From: Nocardia albiluteola
GTDB taxonomy: Bacteria; Actinomycetota; Actinomycetes; Mycobacteriales; Mycobacteriaceae
Reading direction: 5' to 3'
Assembly (NCBI RefSeq): GCF_018860155.1
Contig: NZ_JAHKNI010000010.1
Coordinates: forward strand, 1 to 64,000
DNA length: 64,000 nt
Part shown: one piece after another, positions 43,101 through 45,806 of the stretch
Position numbering within the stretch: position 1 is the stretch's first letter
Layout of the letters: every line of letters starts with the position of its first letter
Translations under genes and position numbers: made by a program
The notes under the pieces: generated by a model
Database searches by the model: none
What the model was told of the DNA's origin: nothing
Seen by the model: the letters and a program-made list of their open reading frames with translations, nothing else

Positions 43101-45577
43101 CGGCGGATGTCGGCGCCGCCGGTGCTGTGCCCGGCCGCCCGATGGGCGGACTGCCTCCCGCTCGGCCGGCCGGATTTACCTGTTGCGGTGTCGGACTTGC
43201 CGTGCTCACCCACGACAGGCGCGGGCTTCGCGTCTGCCGCCCGGTGCGGCTGCGCGCCACCGTGACCCGAATGCTGCGGAAGGAGCCGCCCAGGCTCGCC
43301 CGGTTTCGTCTTCACCCGGGTGATGCCGCGATCGCGGAGAAATTCCTCCACGTGGTTGCGATCGGATCTGGTGAACGATTGCACCTCCCGGTTGTTGCGG
43401 TCGAACACCCGGACCCGGTCGCGGTCGACCTGTGCGGTCAACGACATGTGCTCTGCGTCGCCGAGGAACGCGGTGCCGGTGAACTCGGGCAGCTCATCCA
43501 GGAACTGCTGGCGGGTACGCTCCTCGAGCGGCCCGAGTTCCGACAGCTGCGGGTCGGTCCACGGTATGCCGCGATCCCGCTCGCCGCCCGGATCGCTCGG
43601 CGGCGGCGAATCGTGCTCGTCGCTGTCCGCCGCGGGCTTGGGCGGGCCCTGCTCACCGCCGTCCGGCAACGCGGCGTGCTCCTCGGCGACGCCCTCGTCT
43701 TCGGCGTGCTTGCCACCGGTCGATCTGCCGCCGACGCCCGCGCGTGACCTGGTCGGCTGGTCGAGGGCGTGGCCGCTGCCCGGCGACGGCTCCGCCTCGG
43801 AGTGCAGCAGCACCGGAACATCCTGCTGCGGCAGGTGGGGTTGCTGATCGAGCGGCTTGTCATCCTTGTGCTGTGTGCCGTCGCTCTCTTTCCGGCCGGA
43901 AGGCGGTGCCTGGTCGGTGTGGCGAGCGTCGACGCCGCGAGACTGTTGCGCGTTGCCGGCGTCGCCGGCTCGGTTCGGGCCGGGGCTCGGTGACGGCCGG
44001 CCCGGTGCGGGAGCTGCGTTCCGGTCGATGCCGTCCGGCCGCGGCATGGTCGAGGACTCCGGGACCGAATTCGACGCCTGGGATACCGGCCCCGATGGGA
44101 TGGTCTGCGGGCGCTCCGTGGGAGCGGCCGACGTCTCTGGCGGGGCTGTCTTGGGGTTCTCGGCTTGTGGGGGCAGTCCCTGAGTACCACCGTCGTTCAC
44201 CTCCGAAGCCCCACCGTGGGACCCGCTCGCCGGACCAGCGACCGTCGGCGGCGCGACGGTGCCACCGCCGTCCGGTACCTGGTGCCGTTCGCCACCGGTC
44301 TCGGTCGCGCTGCCACCGGAACTCGCCCGGTTCGCCGCGCTGTCGCTGTCGGCACCGGCGTGGCCGCCGGTACCGTCGCTATCTGCCGTTCCCGCACGGC
44401 CGGCGGCAGCGCCGGCACCGCCCGTCGTGCCGGTGCTGCCGGTGTCGGCACCCGCACGTCCGGTGGCGGCGCGGCCGGCCCCGGAGCTACTGCCCGTGAC
44501 GTCGACCGCGGTGTTCTCCCCGTTCGCACCGGCGGTGCCCGATGCGGGCGACGCCACGGTCGAACCCGACGGGCGAGCATCGATCTTCGGCGAATTCAGC
44601 TCAGAGCTGGCGCCCTCGATCGGCGGCACCCGCGCCGGATCGATTTGCGGCACATGGTAGCGCTCGCCCTCGCTGCCGGCGTGCATCCGATACCCGCGCA
44701 GGCCCGAGGACATCATCGCCGCCATCATGCCGCCCGCCAGCCCGGCGCCGGTGATTTCGAACTTCCCGCCGTTGAACGGCATTGCCGCGACGGCGCCGCC
44801 CAGCATGCCGCCCACGCCGCCGCCGATGCCCTCCACAAGAGTGTGGCCGACCGCCGCTGCCTTGTCCCCGAACTTGTTGCCGATCGTCTTGCCCAGCGTC
44901 TTGTCGAACCCGGCCCCCAGGGCCTTGCCACCCGCGACTCCGGCCACACCACCCAGCGCGCCGCCGAACGCCGCCTGGCCGAACTCGGCCCAGTCGAAGT
45001 GCGTCCGATGGCCCTGCGCGTACTGGACCGCCTGAATCACGGCATCTACGGCCGCCTGCGTCACCGCACCCACCAGCGCGGCCTCGATGACCTGTTTGGC
45101 GAAATCCCGCAGCATGGTGAGCCACGTCCGCGTCGCGGCAATCTCGGACGCCTCCACGATCCCTGTGGCCGGGCCCGCCATCCAAGCCGTGGCCAGTTCC
45201 CATATCAGCATCACCAGACCGACGATGGTCTGGATCTTGTTGGACTGGATCGCGCATCCGACCTGATTGCACGAATCCGCCAGCGCGTTCATCGACTTCG
45301 CCACGGCCTGCAACGACTGGTGGCCGGCGTCGTCGGTCAGCGATTTCAACGTCGAGATCATCGAGTCCCGGCCCGGACCGGACATGTAGGCGCTCTGGAT
45401 GGCGGACTCGACGGACTCGACCTCCGACACCAGATCCCCGGCTGCCCCCGAGATCTTCGACGCCGCGTCCTGCCACGCCTGCGCCAGGGCGAACATCTTG
45501 TCCTCGTCGCCCTTCGGCCACGCCGACCCCGCGAGGTAGGAAATCGGCTGCAACGCCGGTGGCAGATCGATGCTCAC
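25166..45577 (-). CDS. Giant mosaic toxin-like protein: WXG100-like head, SecA-like ATPase, TcdB-like glycosyltransferases, OTU and papain-like domains
   Basis: One uninterrupted frame of 6,803 aa (roughly 0.7 MDa) from a GTG at 45577, with a GGTGAG close upstream. Approximate residues: 1-326 WXG100/CpnT-N-like head with a hydrophobic helix and Gly-rich segments; 330-690 low complexity; 905-1010 SGHY module; 1010-1420 acidic repeats; 1423-2012 SecA-like ATPase; 2186-2752 glycosyltransferase 1 (DVD); 2786-2900 truncated papain-like domain; 2940-3436 glycosyltransferase 2 (DID); 3750-3946 OTU-like; 4183-4363 degenerate OTU-like; 4480-4550 second SGHY module; 4580-4640 coiled coil; 4800-4913 DUF1023-like; 4980-5113 papain-like; 5363-5633 DUF1023-like without its Ser; 5770-5916 papain-like; 5993-6173 OTU-like; 6750-6795 Pro-Tyr tail. 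Export by the adjacent ESX system and host-cell targets are inferred. It sits last in an operon-like run after a possible immunity gene. Confidence 0.9.
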   Translation of the reverse strand: MSIDLPPALQPISYLAGSAWPKGDEDKMFALAQAWQDAASKISGAAGDLVSEVESVESAIQSAYMSGPGRDSMISTLKSLTDDAGHQSLQAVAKSMNALADSCNQVGCAIQSNKIQTIVGLVMLIWELATAWMAGPATGIVEASEIAATRTWLTMLRDFAKQVIEAALVGAVTQAAVDAVIQAVQYAQGHRTHFDWAEFGQAAFGGALGGVAGVAGGKALGAGFDKTLGKTIGNKFGDKAAAVGHTLVEGIGGGVGGMLGGAVAAMPFNGGKFEITGAGLAGGMMAAMMSSGLRGYRMHAGSEGERYHVPQIDPARVPPIEGASSELNSPKIDARPSGSTVASPASGTAGANGENTAVDVTGSSSGAGRAATGRAGADTGSTGTTGGAGAAAGRAGTADSDGTGGHAGADSDSAANRASSGGSATETGGERHQVPDGGGTVAPPTVAGPASGSHGGASEVNDGGTQGLPPQAENPKTAPPETSAAPTERPQTIPSGPVSQASNSVPESSTMPRPDGIDRNAAPAPGRPSPSPGPNRAGDAGNAQQSRGVDARHTDQAPPSGRKESDGTQHKDDKPLDQQPHLPQQDVPVLLHSEAEPSPGSGHALDQPTRSRAGVGGRSTGGKHAEDEGVAEEHAALPDGGEQGPPKPAADSDEHDSPPPSDPGGERDRGIPWTDPQLSELGPLEERTRQQFLDELPEFTGTAFLGDAEHMSLTAQVDRDRVRVFDRNNREVQSFTRSDRNHVEEFLRDRGITRVKTKPGEPGRLLPQHSGHGGAQPHRAADAKPAPVVGEHGKSDTATGKSGRPSGRQSAHRAAGHSTGGADIRRGPVLHAKEMLLRLPVIGHLLRLIARLIAAVPAIRTVYFAGTEVRVPPPSETVVHDEPSLPLRRPPDDSWWHKVFPEKWLLNRELAEPFRVVAHDGKLYSAPTGKLVSTPHSAAQMWSSKRGQHLFVADRFGNLYIAQAMGWVRTHQAFDELGVYAAGTIEVHNGVIRTVTDHSGPYLPSRERLTDLLANQLRDVERDKDFRQLGYGGKPVTEPAGDSEDAASGPRGGGDGDGSDGKGSDGKGSDGKGSDGKDSADNGGADRGRADKGGADEGGAGGADGKSRRQVADRDLREAGNGSGGGVLDEEGARDDGGVRDEERVRDEDGGGGASDDGASLHSLGDRAGDGSHEAGGGRGSGVVDEERVHDGGVRDDDGATFRSLGDRADDGPQETRGGRGSGVIDQERVPEDGVRDDASVDDGASFYSLDDHAGDGLPAPAGGRGSGVVDEERVPEDGVRDDDSINGASFYSLDDAGEGVPAAGNGRGGGAVDHDSVSDDESFYSLDDHEGAGPSGAAAAHGGGSDSVDSKSDSGSDLQTAQADSKAETSPRSAPADGTKADQPRSVHAGPKPNVANHDLPEDGHATNDDDARLLRAIQQHRTAEIVERYRTDAHDLLHLHSVEDWQKLSDPDLAARLQHGEEHEAVVAAIEIVRRGTNKTLRWTQVMAVLAMRDGPINMDAGEGKTLVFLTDAMLKAARGGPMQVFTTRDSLAKAAYDQYVRVLGGYGFDIVRMNPDRPYDQPAEGRPTIYVGTQHDAGFGRLRGNVVPGRTAAIDEIDELVHADTTLILSNGPAEHAGKDVVDEVHRAATFLAQHVKSGEVGEADFGREPHQVGGPAQPTSAGWRKLGELWRQEYGRELTEFDQRRLAMAASARWEFLENDHYIVHNGKIFIIDQTTHKVMFDPETSTESRWNGGLAQAIEARHGVPIRDDAAGSKSLTVQKMFSMKHYDSITGASGTAQGVSHELQRDYGLSPVVTIPRFEPSQLKVGADAIAVNQREKFGTIAEDIATKQLTGQPQLVITNRNSEVAQLSKLLQAKGVEHVAVDAKWFLDHGVHSEADLQRIFDEAGRQGKVLIINRQGGRGVDIPVTDEMSERGGLHVIVTSRSSESRDIDIQAENRAARGGQKGSVRYYLALDDELYAQSNHRDVETAIIRYTGAVEAHEAERAETTLAELHGAETELRQLVPKLQHSGVARPSARGNAVIGSTNDETDSPAPQQQSTPTSGVLSKPPGDTVRDHAAVQSDGAVGAPNSVSRTGIDQSRSADAAHPQLSQPAVSNRAPEELGQQSMQPRQAFPADGSTSKPPGDTVRDHAAVQSDGAVGEPNSVSRTGIDQRRSADAAHPQLSQPALEHSLPSAPKTNAQWAKAIGLSDRGWAGRVSGLFGVPDPRLVALRKLHTELFGPDVRHEVRQLTSLRRLSDIRHSPGIVDGSTPMTVAHVDDLVAGFYPGPHRVTGDHHRRLLLDVLDKIAETGTAISPESLENAYQQFRDRPIGNVDGRTVTVSEIGLAVTSLATRGDISGARALLDALEGNGLPRLHAAAEALLERLNKQELVHEVPRKLNFVWFGRELSESALANLTDWVEAAAGSDWTVRLWTDSRYERVLDQLRNDPKLGPVLGDRLSVGLDLTDRVAAAGGRELVSAYEFALQTEAFNLASDIARTAVLHQQGGVYADVDIAPGAVRLADIPAMRMHEDSVPILGPLIRDHKTLDKLRIDGGLPLAERIQQAVARQYGAGKFSNNFIVAPPNSRYLRDLMTAIPHEQAAMIQLPMELVDLLPHAELASGSIMGDAQKLIQASKKDLETIGRVLRRNIRTKTPIPHAAEFLAIVEKLRADKMKAAPDAFARLQALAGTDIGTLLRQEAASVSGPALMMREPRRHGSLASYAQEALELPHLELPDFTVLMDSSIISHFEKLQWLTQESAAQLDRPHDEDKQPPPTTQPPVATGSVSAGQKPMQPYSERIRELLAQLPVKLSGTARTELEEVAGGVLHRFDDINEIAEKLAQLGDGATALAIDGNGTRGTGAHAYLLEVVAGEVVADSVSGGRNGSAPQLPEGSTPIHAILYSAPGERYIVPDAADDLAQQNRATQPASGGLLPPATAGDTVPQPAAGPADLPAGPQSSDDPAQALQQLHADLFGSIPADASELTAVRRLWDVVGSSSATDRSEPVTAKHVDALLAEFRGSDDSVAVHRDHRLLLLDVLDQLEGSGTSITRTAVEDAYRLADSAVRVGRMRFTITMLAARGDVAAAGSRLDALRDRGLARLHAELAAHLEYLARPDLVHEVPRRLNFFWFGDELSEHALANLKAWVRQAEGSDWTVTVWSESGHDRVHEQLRRDPDIRPLIDGKLVLGRGLTDFVTEVGGEELRAVYDRALRIGGYTLASDIARYAVLIEQGGVHVDIDIAPGTVDLGNLPPMRLHEDGLPVLAPLIRDRRYLDKLLTKLKVDPGLDRAEQMRQVVDQAYERNWFGNSFIVAPPNSRYLRHLMMAIPELLAGMDADREFAKLYQEIRRKKTILEALSHAIDGIPKLANPAAGAGVRRFMARVPFVSGPMLAMANSHMDGSLRNYAKYAFGLDSADSFKIFKLMDRRIVDAFKQLEWLTEESEAQLDKPLPPQSAPLESAPMDQQRELPDGSGGAAPTNPHTVRTAALDDSGVFGATADELGLTVLEVRSRLVPPGGLLRWYAQRYPDRADWSLAAVYQDLVENGGEFDPDTVSKALLEVTASGAGQRALGSGLATLLQAVRGGRSVRVTGGGLHGFFVESSGDGRARVWQVRPDRPLAPSDWLPLGELADRLGAVFERYPDHAPELTPTPVPSDAEQRLFGGSVFHRRVNLAQITTYGNDEVRSADARIEKLRELLAENHAWDELKNDKVTLANHLASERIDFDPAFAPIHVMLDPATNGSEGLRRRAVRFVDQDGEHVALTAVSTVGDGNCFMHAFARAHGPLSGRGTLPEIPASQVDQSRHATFIDQPHADALRERLAKEYLLDRFRLLDPELDTINKIMDSFRARNPLLDTPEKIRTAAQQNLLHDERDRSVGEYHRMLQPRTFGSAADSYVADAVANMYRVRVVIYQFDRDIFAGDAVDAVESSTLRNVHTAEPPSPLSDTRTVSLIHTPDHWTAVEAVAVVDDGLVSTSDRDTQQVIDAAVPSSDTPQTGTGTSKLTDDAADFFDVSVLQHTQPVEVLDNQQAFGSAVWELQTADVKEFFDALTGIFPRDSVGSRQLLDLAIAELVADQDRYIEFFRPAASVGDEQGEFQSQLAILELAGHHGPELAECLLRAAARALGLNVDIHGPAGMVLGLRSGSSGDPVYTLSREAGGSGPYGVAVTTQPPATIDGAGSAGFLSGRRIGAFPHTLPAHWEPVPSAVDTLFTALARTLNFPDSGTLRTELAEYLRTNAENYEAWFTSEEMSSSWAEEADRRRRFDWLTRNDPSTLAVIGPAGRAARDYFDGWFRREFDERVNRAVMSLSNSATDFGNAIDPNGILTLQRLLILLGDRFDVNLRIYDPVEQAPYFTDDPQRPTLHLRKPAPDHYEIGVNPDGSLFAFVQPIDPTVHPVPGAVPREQIPPPFDRVLASQHIPLLDGAVRGEHYTGENRPIRNLTTIETGLSGTELQEAFGRIRTIDTEEFYTPTHHMTPEEREQHRIFIGPGGRLYQARDGAPFNAGHSRFVMDEYGNVYAGETSVVTFHSSFLGGRTVTAAGYLVVQNGWLVEMTDHSGHYQPTPQMNDYALDLLRRRGLRLSSGFRRLEFDDGGGGAAPVRERAGELDRQRAEVERRRRLLDAQDAVLAKREAGRQAVEWKQGLEAERLDLILRRGNLHNWSTLLDRDVTRSSLEVDLWAHPAPTSENDRIVPPHFPAGLRGHGATVAVRDRVRQLRNWWDQHGRAWWNDLHFSDLSPEYQHRLAIDFPALRNTDGIPAEVRDALNRNYVEAELRKLEAKSSPSPLEVERRRILEDTLTVQYEAELEARLVARREGIAVPVYLLTVDPDAFGGSGALALSFGNIDTARSVSWHVPGADGAVSSLSGHVAAGMQRYAAAKRDGLEPAAVLWVGYRGRRQFDALSRLVGLPNLKRGRHLKNALLMFDDARGYAAIDGSGHRIQVVGDGLPKAITGRAAGKNNQHQPVPDGSHRHAAADRTESQQHGTPQPAAVPVLHPAGATRRANDCALLALRKLIDLTGSIAVSLPTREVGLTGMSDGELARLLGATPRRFDDHEAIADRLRAMDPGATAYVVDSYSGPTDAHGIGAHAYLLRVDESGNILVIDPGAGREYPFPPDRPSNFESTYAILYSEDGEPVSDSRDGRPVADEIGSRTLDLGVRRIGAPQAEETGDVVDHDGTAHLDRAAEDDQVPADDATGREPDRSSEQHGRIGSAESPGPLPAAGAAMPSVTEMALDRLHPGANPADLLHQPVSAEFRADIELPEPEERTAAATGTLEHVREVAATRLAAHDTAIRNSTWWSRLSTEQQDAVRADHPWHLGNADGIPAEVRDQANRRALGLQIADLDRRRGSLSGEERRRYDALNELQFQLGKVERRARGLLGRPPVRILSYDMDAFDGKGRLVLTLGDLDRANSVSWHVGGYGVAPKTLTTAWDAVANHHDLTRTYRNRELDLVRPVRHASVLWIGYEHPATAAELGSPELAKRDAKYLTRDLAAFSAWAEDEFMERPRIHLLAYNYGTTLAGWAGGAYMFKQLVSTVTLMGSPGMGPMTNHREFGIGQNVYAASSSFDAATYRGTGRRGNPPLMRLFGPQAVATGTGIDPSTANFGALRLHTGLSLSVLAERSGRNPYLGYGVNGPAGPLDATARIAAAHAASTIPVKAARPSSEPNQPFEDPPPFEDDGPPLNDPAHRLGDIYAFRPETTGPDTRPAQRSFPVQGFIDRISSTPPRSGTELVYHDGYLSRAVVRDDGRIHIRRRHHPDEVVSLDELVARLTSRRVAEVAVAEPLPAARQANDCAPLALQKLLELTDSPTVRMPDQPVGITGMSRRELEDSAGAALLQFHSHDEIADRLRELGRGATALVVNTYRRATDAAHGVGAHAYLLRFDEDDEVKGGDAVWVIDPRAGGLHRFPPMAPRDLASIHAIVYSAQGEPIHAGAQSHAADFDAPRIGDGSESDSDDDFYSLDDESDLDTDSADFAPAIHPAGLVDDQGPRHNPTSQQVAALPGHHLVRINADGNCVFRALAYLLGDESRHRDVRIRVGRELSQRQRRDHYREFFVWDSEHTRDLIRRAGLAAELREQSDVVAEDSRNAATELAQRVNAWRRLLDPNADLAREFAHQIEQLQRPGIYLNEAADLLIPVAAEVLNMHLVVVEPGGAEFHYGPAHRPERVLVRIDEGGGHYHVAEPLGNRNTARQPISTIARLGRDELRQWRNTQPGRPGMVIADRPGLTLETFIYPDGRAYVLERFRSAPGRPHEIFGNGYPLSGSDDMTARMAEEDIDRGLLIAPPIDLHRARSIADRYFGRLDSQDSGDALTGTSRWTLAEGELPSGEAYAVEELVERGWQFDAGTIFHLRQGNAVIPGRFESYGFVVHDFGMAYPDIRRLAAELRRRGIDTIYVDEPDVDESDTDSVSMSSVTATAGSSMIVDPDSWELELPGRRLDLNSLQDYIGFDRHPEGTWISWDPHPTLQTWTRWAFVQPHGMIFYPRLHPEYSLEPLTFGRILLSHGFRRIHLVPPEHTGQYRGHVEITHGALRDASLGFAPTTGTAMQFGDHVMAVSDRAMRSLPAGTRITHLHGGAGVGAGGAIYPDAPSRISFDPASLLEYLTAHHIYTVTVGGHLVEELDDIAGALTAARNRRAAARDPHLDADEPEIPIMFLRGWAVVHYNGMVSFGDPDAPITLARLATVLAEDGINTVAVGERTINVRDLVGETLPSGTVIGAYGGRATARTRGITIEHLNIPFWPEGFVRFLTALGIDAVIVTPPFEDLAPPYPGEHTPPPYPPPPYYPPPPYPSPPPYPSPPPYPPSPDAGGGRGDEPPSPR
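25200..25335 (-). repeat. Pro-Tyr-rich C-terminal repeat (giant protein)
   Basis: A 9-18-nt repeat encodes PPPYP/PSPPPYP units just before the C-terminus. It is disordered; PPxY-like motifs are potential ligands of eukaryotic WW or SH3 domains, which is only suggestive. Confidence 0.7.
27060..27600 (-). other. OTU-like cysteine protease domain 3 (giant protein)
   Basis: INADGNCVFRALAYLLGD is a near-canonical OTU nucleophile motif (Cys ~6001), followed by HRDVR. GGHYHVAEPL provides the His-Tyr pair (~6163). This is the clearest OTU copy and probably active. OTU enzymes cut ubiquitin or ubiquitin-like conjugates, which bacteria lack, so a eukaryotic target is implied. Confidence 0.72.
27830..28270 (-). 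other. Papain-like (Tox-PL-like) domain 3 (giant protein)
   Basis: RQANDCAPLALQKLLEL (Cys ~5778), GVGAHAYLLRF (His ~5862) and VIDPRAGG (Asp ~5883). It is closely related to domain 2, so it arose by internal duplication. The triad is intact. Confidence 0.62.
28680..29490 (-). other. DUF1023-like alpha/beta hydrolase domain 2, nucleophile lost (giant protein)
   Basis: MDAFDGKGRLVLTLGDLD, SVSWHV and SVLWIGYEHP match DUF1023. The elbow reads HLLAYNYGTTLAG where the family has GHSYGS, so Ser is replaced by Asn. TLMGSPGMG follows as in active members. Confidence 0.62.
30240..30640 (-). other. Papain-like (Tox-PL-like) domain 2 (giant protein)
   Basis: RRANDCALLALRKL holds the Cys (~residue 4989), GIGAHAYLLRV the His (~5072) and VIDPGAG the Asp (~5088). 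The Cys-His-Asp order and spacing fit the Tox-PL papain-like toxin fold, a family that includes peptidases and deamidases. Confidence 0.62.
30840..31180 (-). other. DUF1023-like hydrolase segment 1, shortened (giant protein)
   Basis: VYLLTVDPDAFGGSGALALS, FGNIDTARSVSWHVPG and AAVLWVGYRG follow the N-terminal half of DUF1023 alpha/beta hydrolases. The segment then diverges without reaching a G-x-S-x-G nucleophile elbow. Confidence 0.55.
31930..32130 (-). other. SGHY-type module, copy 2 (giant protein)
   Basis: FVMDEYGNVYAGET, then FHSSFLGGRTVTAAGYLVV and MTDHSGHYQPTP. It is paralogous to the module at 42,560-42,860 and followed by an Arg/Glu-rich coiled coil (31,670-31,830). Confidence 0.5.
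32490..33030 (-). other. Degenerate OTU-like domain (giant protein)
   Basis: PSAVDTLFTALARTLN aligns with the OTU nucleophile region, but the D-G-N-C has become P-S-A-V-D, so no Cys. PDHYEIGVNPDG keeps the His-Tyr site. It is probably inactive as a protease. The 32,560-32,960 part is visibly richer in A/T than its surroundings. Confidence 0.5.
33740..34330 (-). other. OTU-like cysteine protease domain 1 (giant protein)
   Basis: STVGDGNCFMHAFARA carries the D-G-N-C nucleophile motif of OTU deubiquitinases (Cys near residue 3758). TPDHWTAVEAV supplies the C-terminal His (near 3941) with Trp replacing the usual Tyr. Confidence 0.65.
35270..36750 (-). other. TcdA/TcdB-like glycosyltransferase domain 2 (giant protein)
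   Basis: Residues ~2943-3436, a diverged paralogue of domain 1 in the same chain. It has VHEVPRRLNFFWFGDELSE, ASDIARYAVLIEQGG, VHVDIDIAPG (DXD as D-I-D near residue 3223) and NSFIVAPPNSRYL. The active-site pattern is intact. Confidence 0.8.
36880..37220 (-). other. Truncated papain-like (Tox-PL-like) segment (giant protein)
   Basis: It matches the second half of the two fuller papain-like copies (RFDDINEIAEKLAQLGDGAT, GTGAHAYLLEV, IHAILYS). The N-terminal N-D-C motif is missing and the Asp site reads VVADS instead of VIDP. The Cys and Asp of the triad are therefore absent. Confidence 0.6.
37320..39020 (-). other. TcdA/TcdB-like glycosyltransferase domain 1 (giant protein)
   Basis: Residues ~2186-2752. 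VHEVPRKLNFVWFGRELSE is the first Rossmann strand of GT44-type toxins. ASDIARTAVLHQQGG, then VYADVDIAPG, supplies the conserved S-D-I-x-R and the DXD metal site (D-V-D near residue 2498). NNFIVAPPNSRYL follows. All visible catalytic residues of the clostridial glucosyltransferase fold are kept. Confidence 0.8.
39059..39426 (-). repeat. Duplicated ~145-bp linker segment (giant protein)
   Basis: 39059-39204 and 39281-39426 are near-identical, 222 bases (74 codons) apart. Each encodes KPPGDTVRDHAAVQSDGAVG and then SVSRTGIDQ and SADAAHPQLSQPA. The in-frame spacing keeps the giant frame open. Confidence 0.85.
39545..41310 (-). other. SecA-like translocase ATPase domain (giant protein)
   Basis: Residues ~1423-2012 follow SecA motif by motif. 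Walker A is MDAGEGKT (SecA: TGEGKT) and the DEAD-like Walker B is DEIDELVHADT. The end of the preprotein cross-linking domain is YIVHNGKIFIIDQTTHKVM (SecA: YIVxDG, VDExTGRxM). SITGASGTAQ takes the place of MTGTAxTE, and VVTIPRFEPSQ follows. The second motor half has GQPQLVITNRNSEVAQLSKL, GGRGVDIPV, GGLHVIVTSRSSESRDIDIQ and RAARGGQKGSVRYYL. All nucleotide-contact motifs look intact. I see no SecA C-terminal zinc-binding tail. Confidence 0.83.
41590..42115 (-). repeat. Imperfect tandem repeat with FYSLDD core (giant protein)
   Basis: About five units of roughly 40 codons. Each has a core (SLHSLGD, TFRSLGD, then SFYSLDD three times) followed by Gly/Arg and an acidic VxDEERVxxDGVRDD stretch. Unit length varies. 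An isolated FYSLDD recurs about 4,600 residues later, near base 27,745. Confidence 0.7.
42330..42405 (-). repeat. Tandem GSDGK repeat (giant protein)
   Basis: A 15-nt unit encoding G-S-D-G-K is repeated at least four times, beside Lys/Asp/Gly-rich low complexity. It is a likely slippage hotspot in a disordered linker. Confidence 0.75.
42560..42860 (-). other. SGHY-type module, copy 1 (giant protein)
   Basis: Residues ~905-1005: a strand-rich module (LFVADRFGNLYIAQ ... TIEVHNGVIRTVTDHSGPYL) closing in an HSGPYxP motif. A second copy lies near 31,930-32,130. It resembles a small domain seen in diverse bacterial effectors; I cannot name its function. Confidence 0.45.
44600..45577 (-). other. 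WXG100-like/CpnT-N-like head domain of the giant protein
   Basis: Residues 1-326. It opens LPPALQPISYLAGSAWPKGD, followed by EDKMFALAQAW, a pattern shared with the 1,190-aa protein and two pseudogenes in the island. A helical bundle, a hydrophobic helix (IVGLVMLIWELATAWMAG) and Gly-rich segments that could insert into membranes follow. In other actinobacteria such heads direct large toxins to ESX export. Confidence 0.72.
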
Positions 45578-45806
45578 AACTCACCGACATCCACTGCCGA
45601 CACCGCGCCGAAGCCGATGGACATCACGAACTCCTCCAACGCAATTCGCCTCGGAACCGCACGGTAGCAGCGGCCCGGCAACGATCGTCGATAAGAAGAT
45701 CAAGCGGCGATCAATGCGCAGCTCAACGGTTTTGCCCGACAGCGCCAGGTGCGAAGTGGCAGCAACGAATACGGCGGCACCCGAAGCAGGAACGCCCGCC
45801 GCCGCG

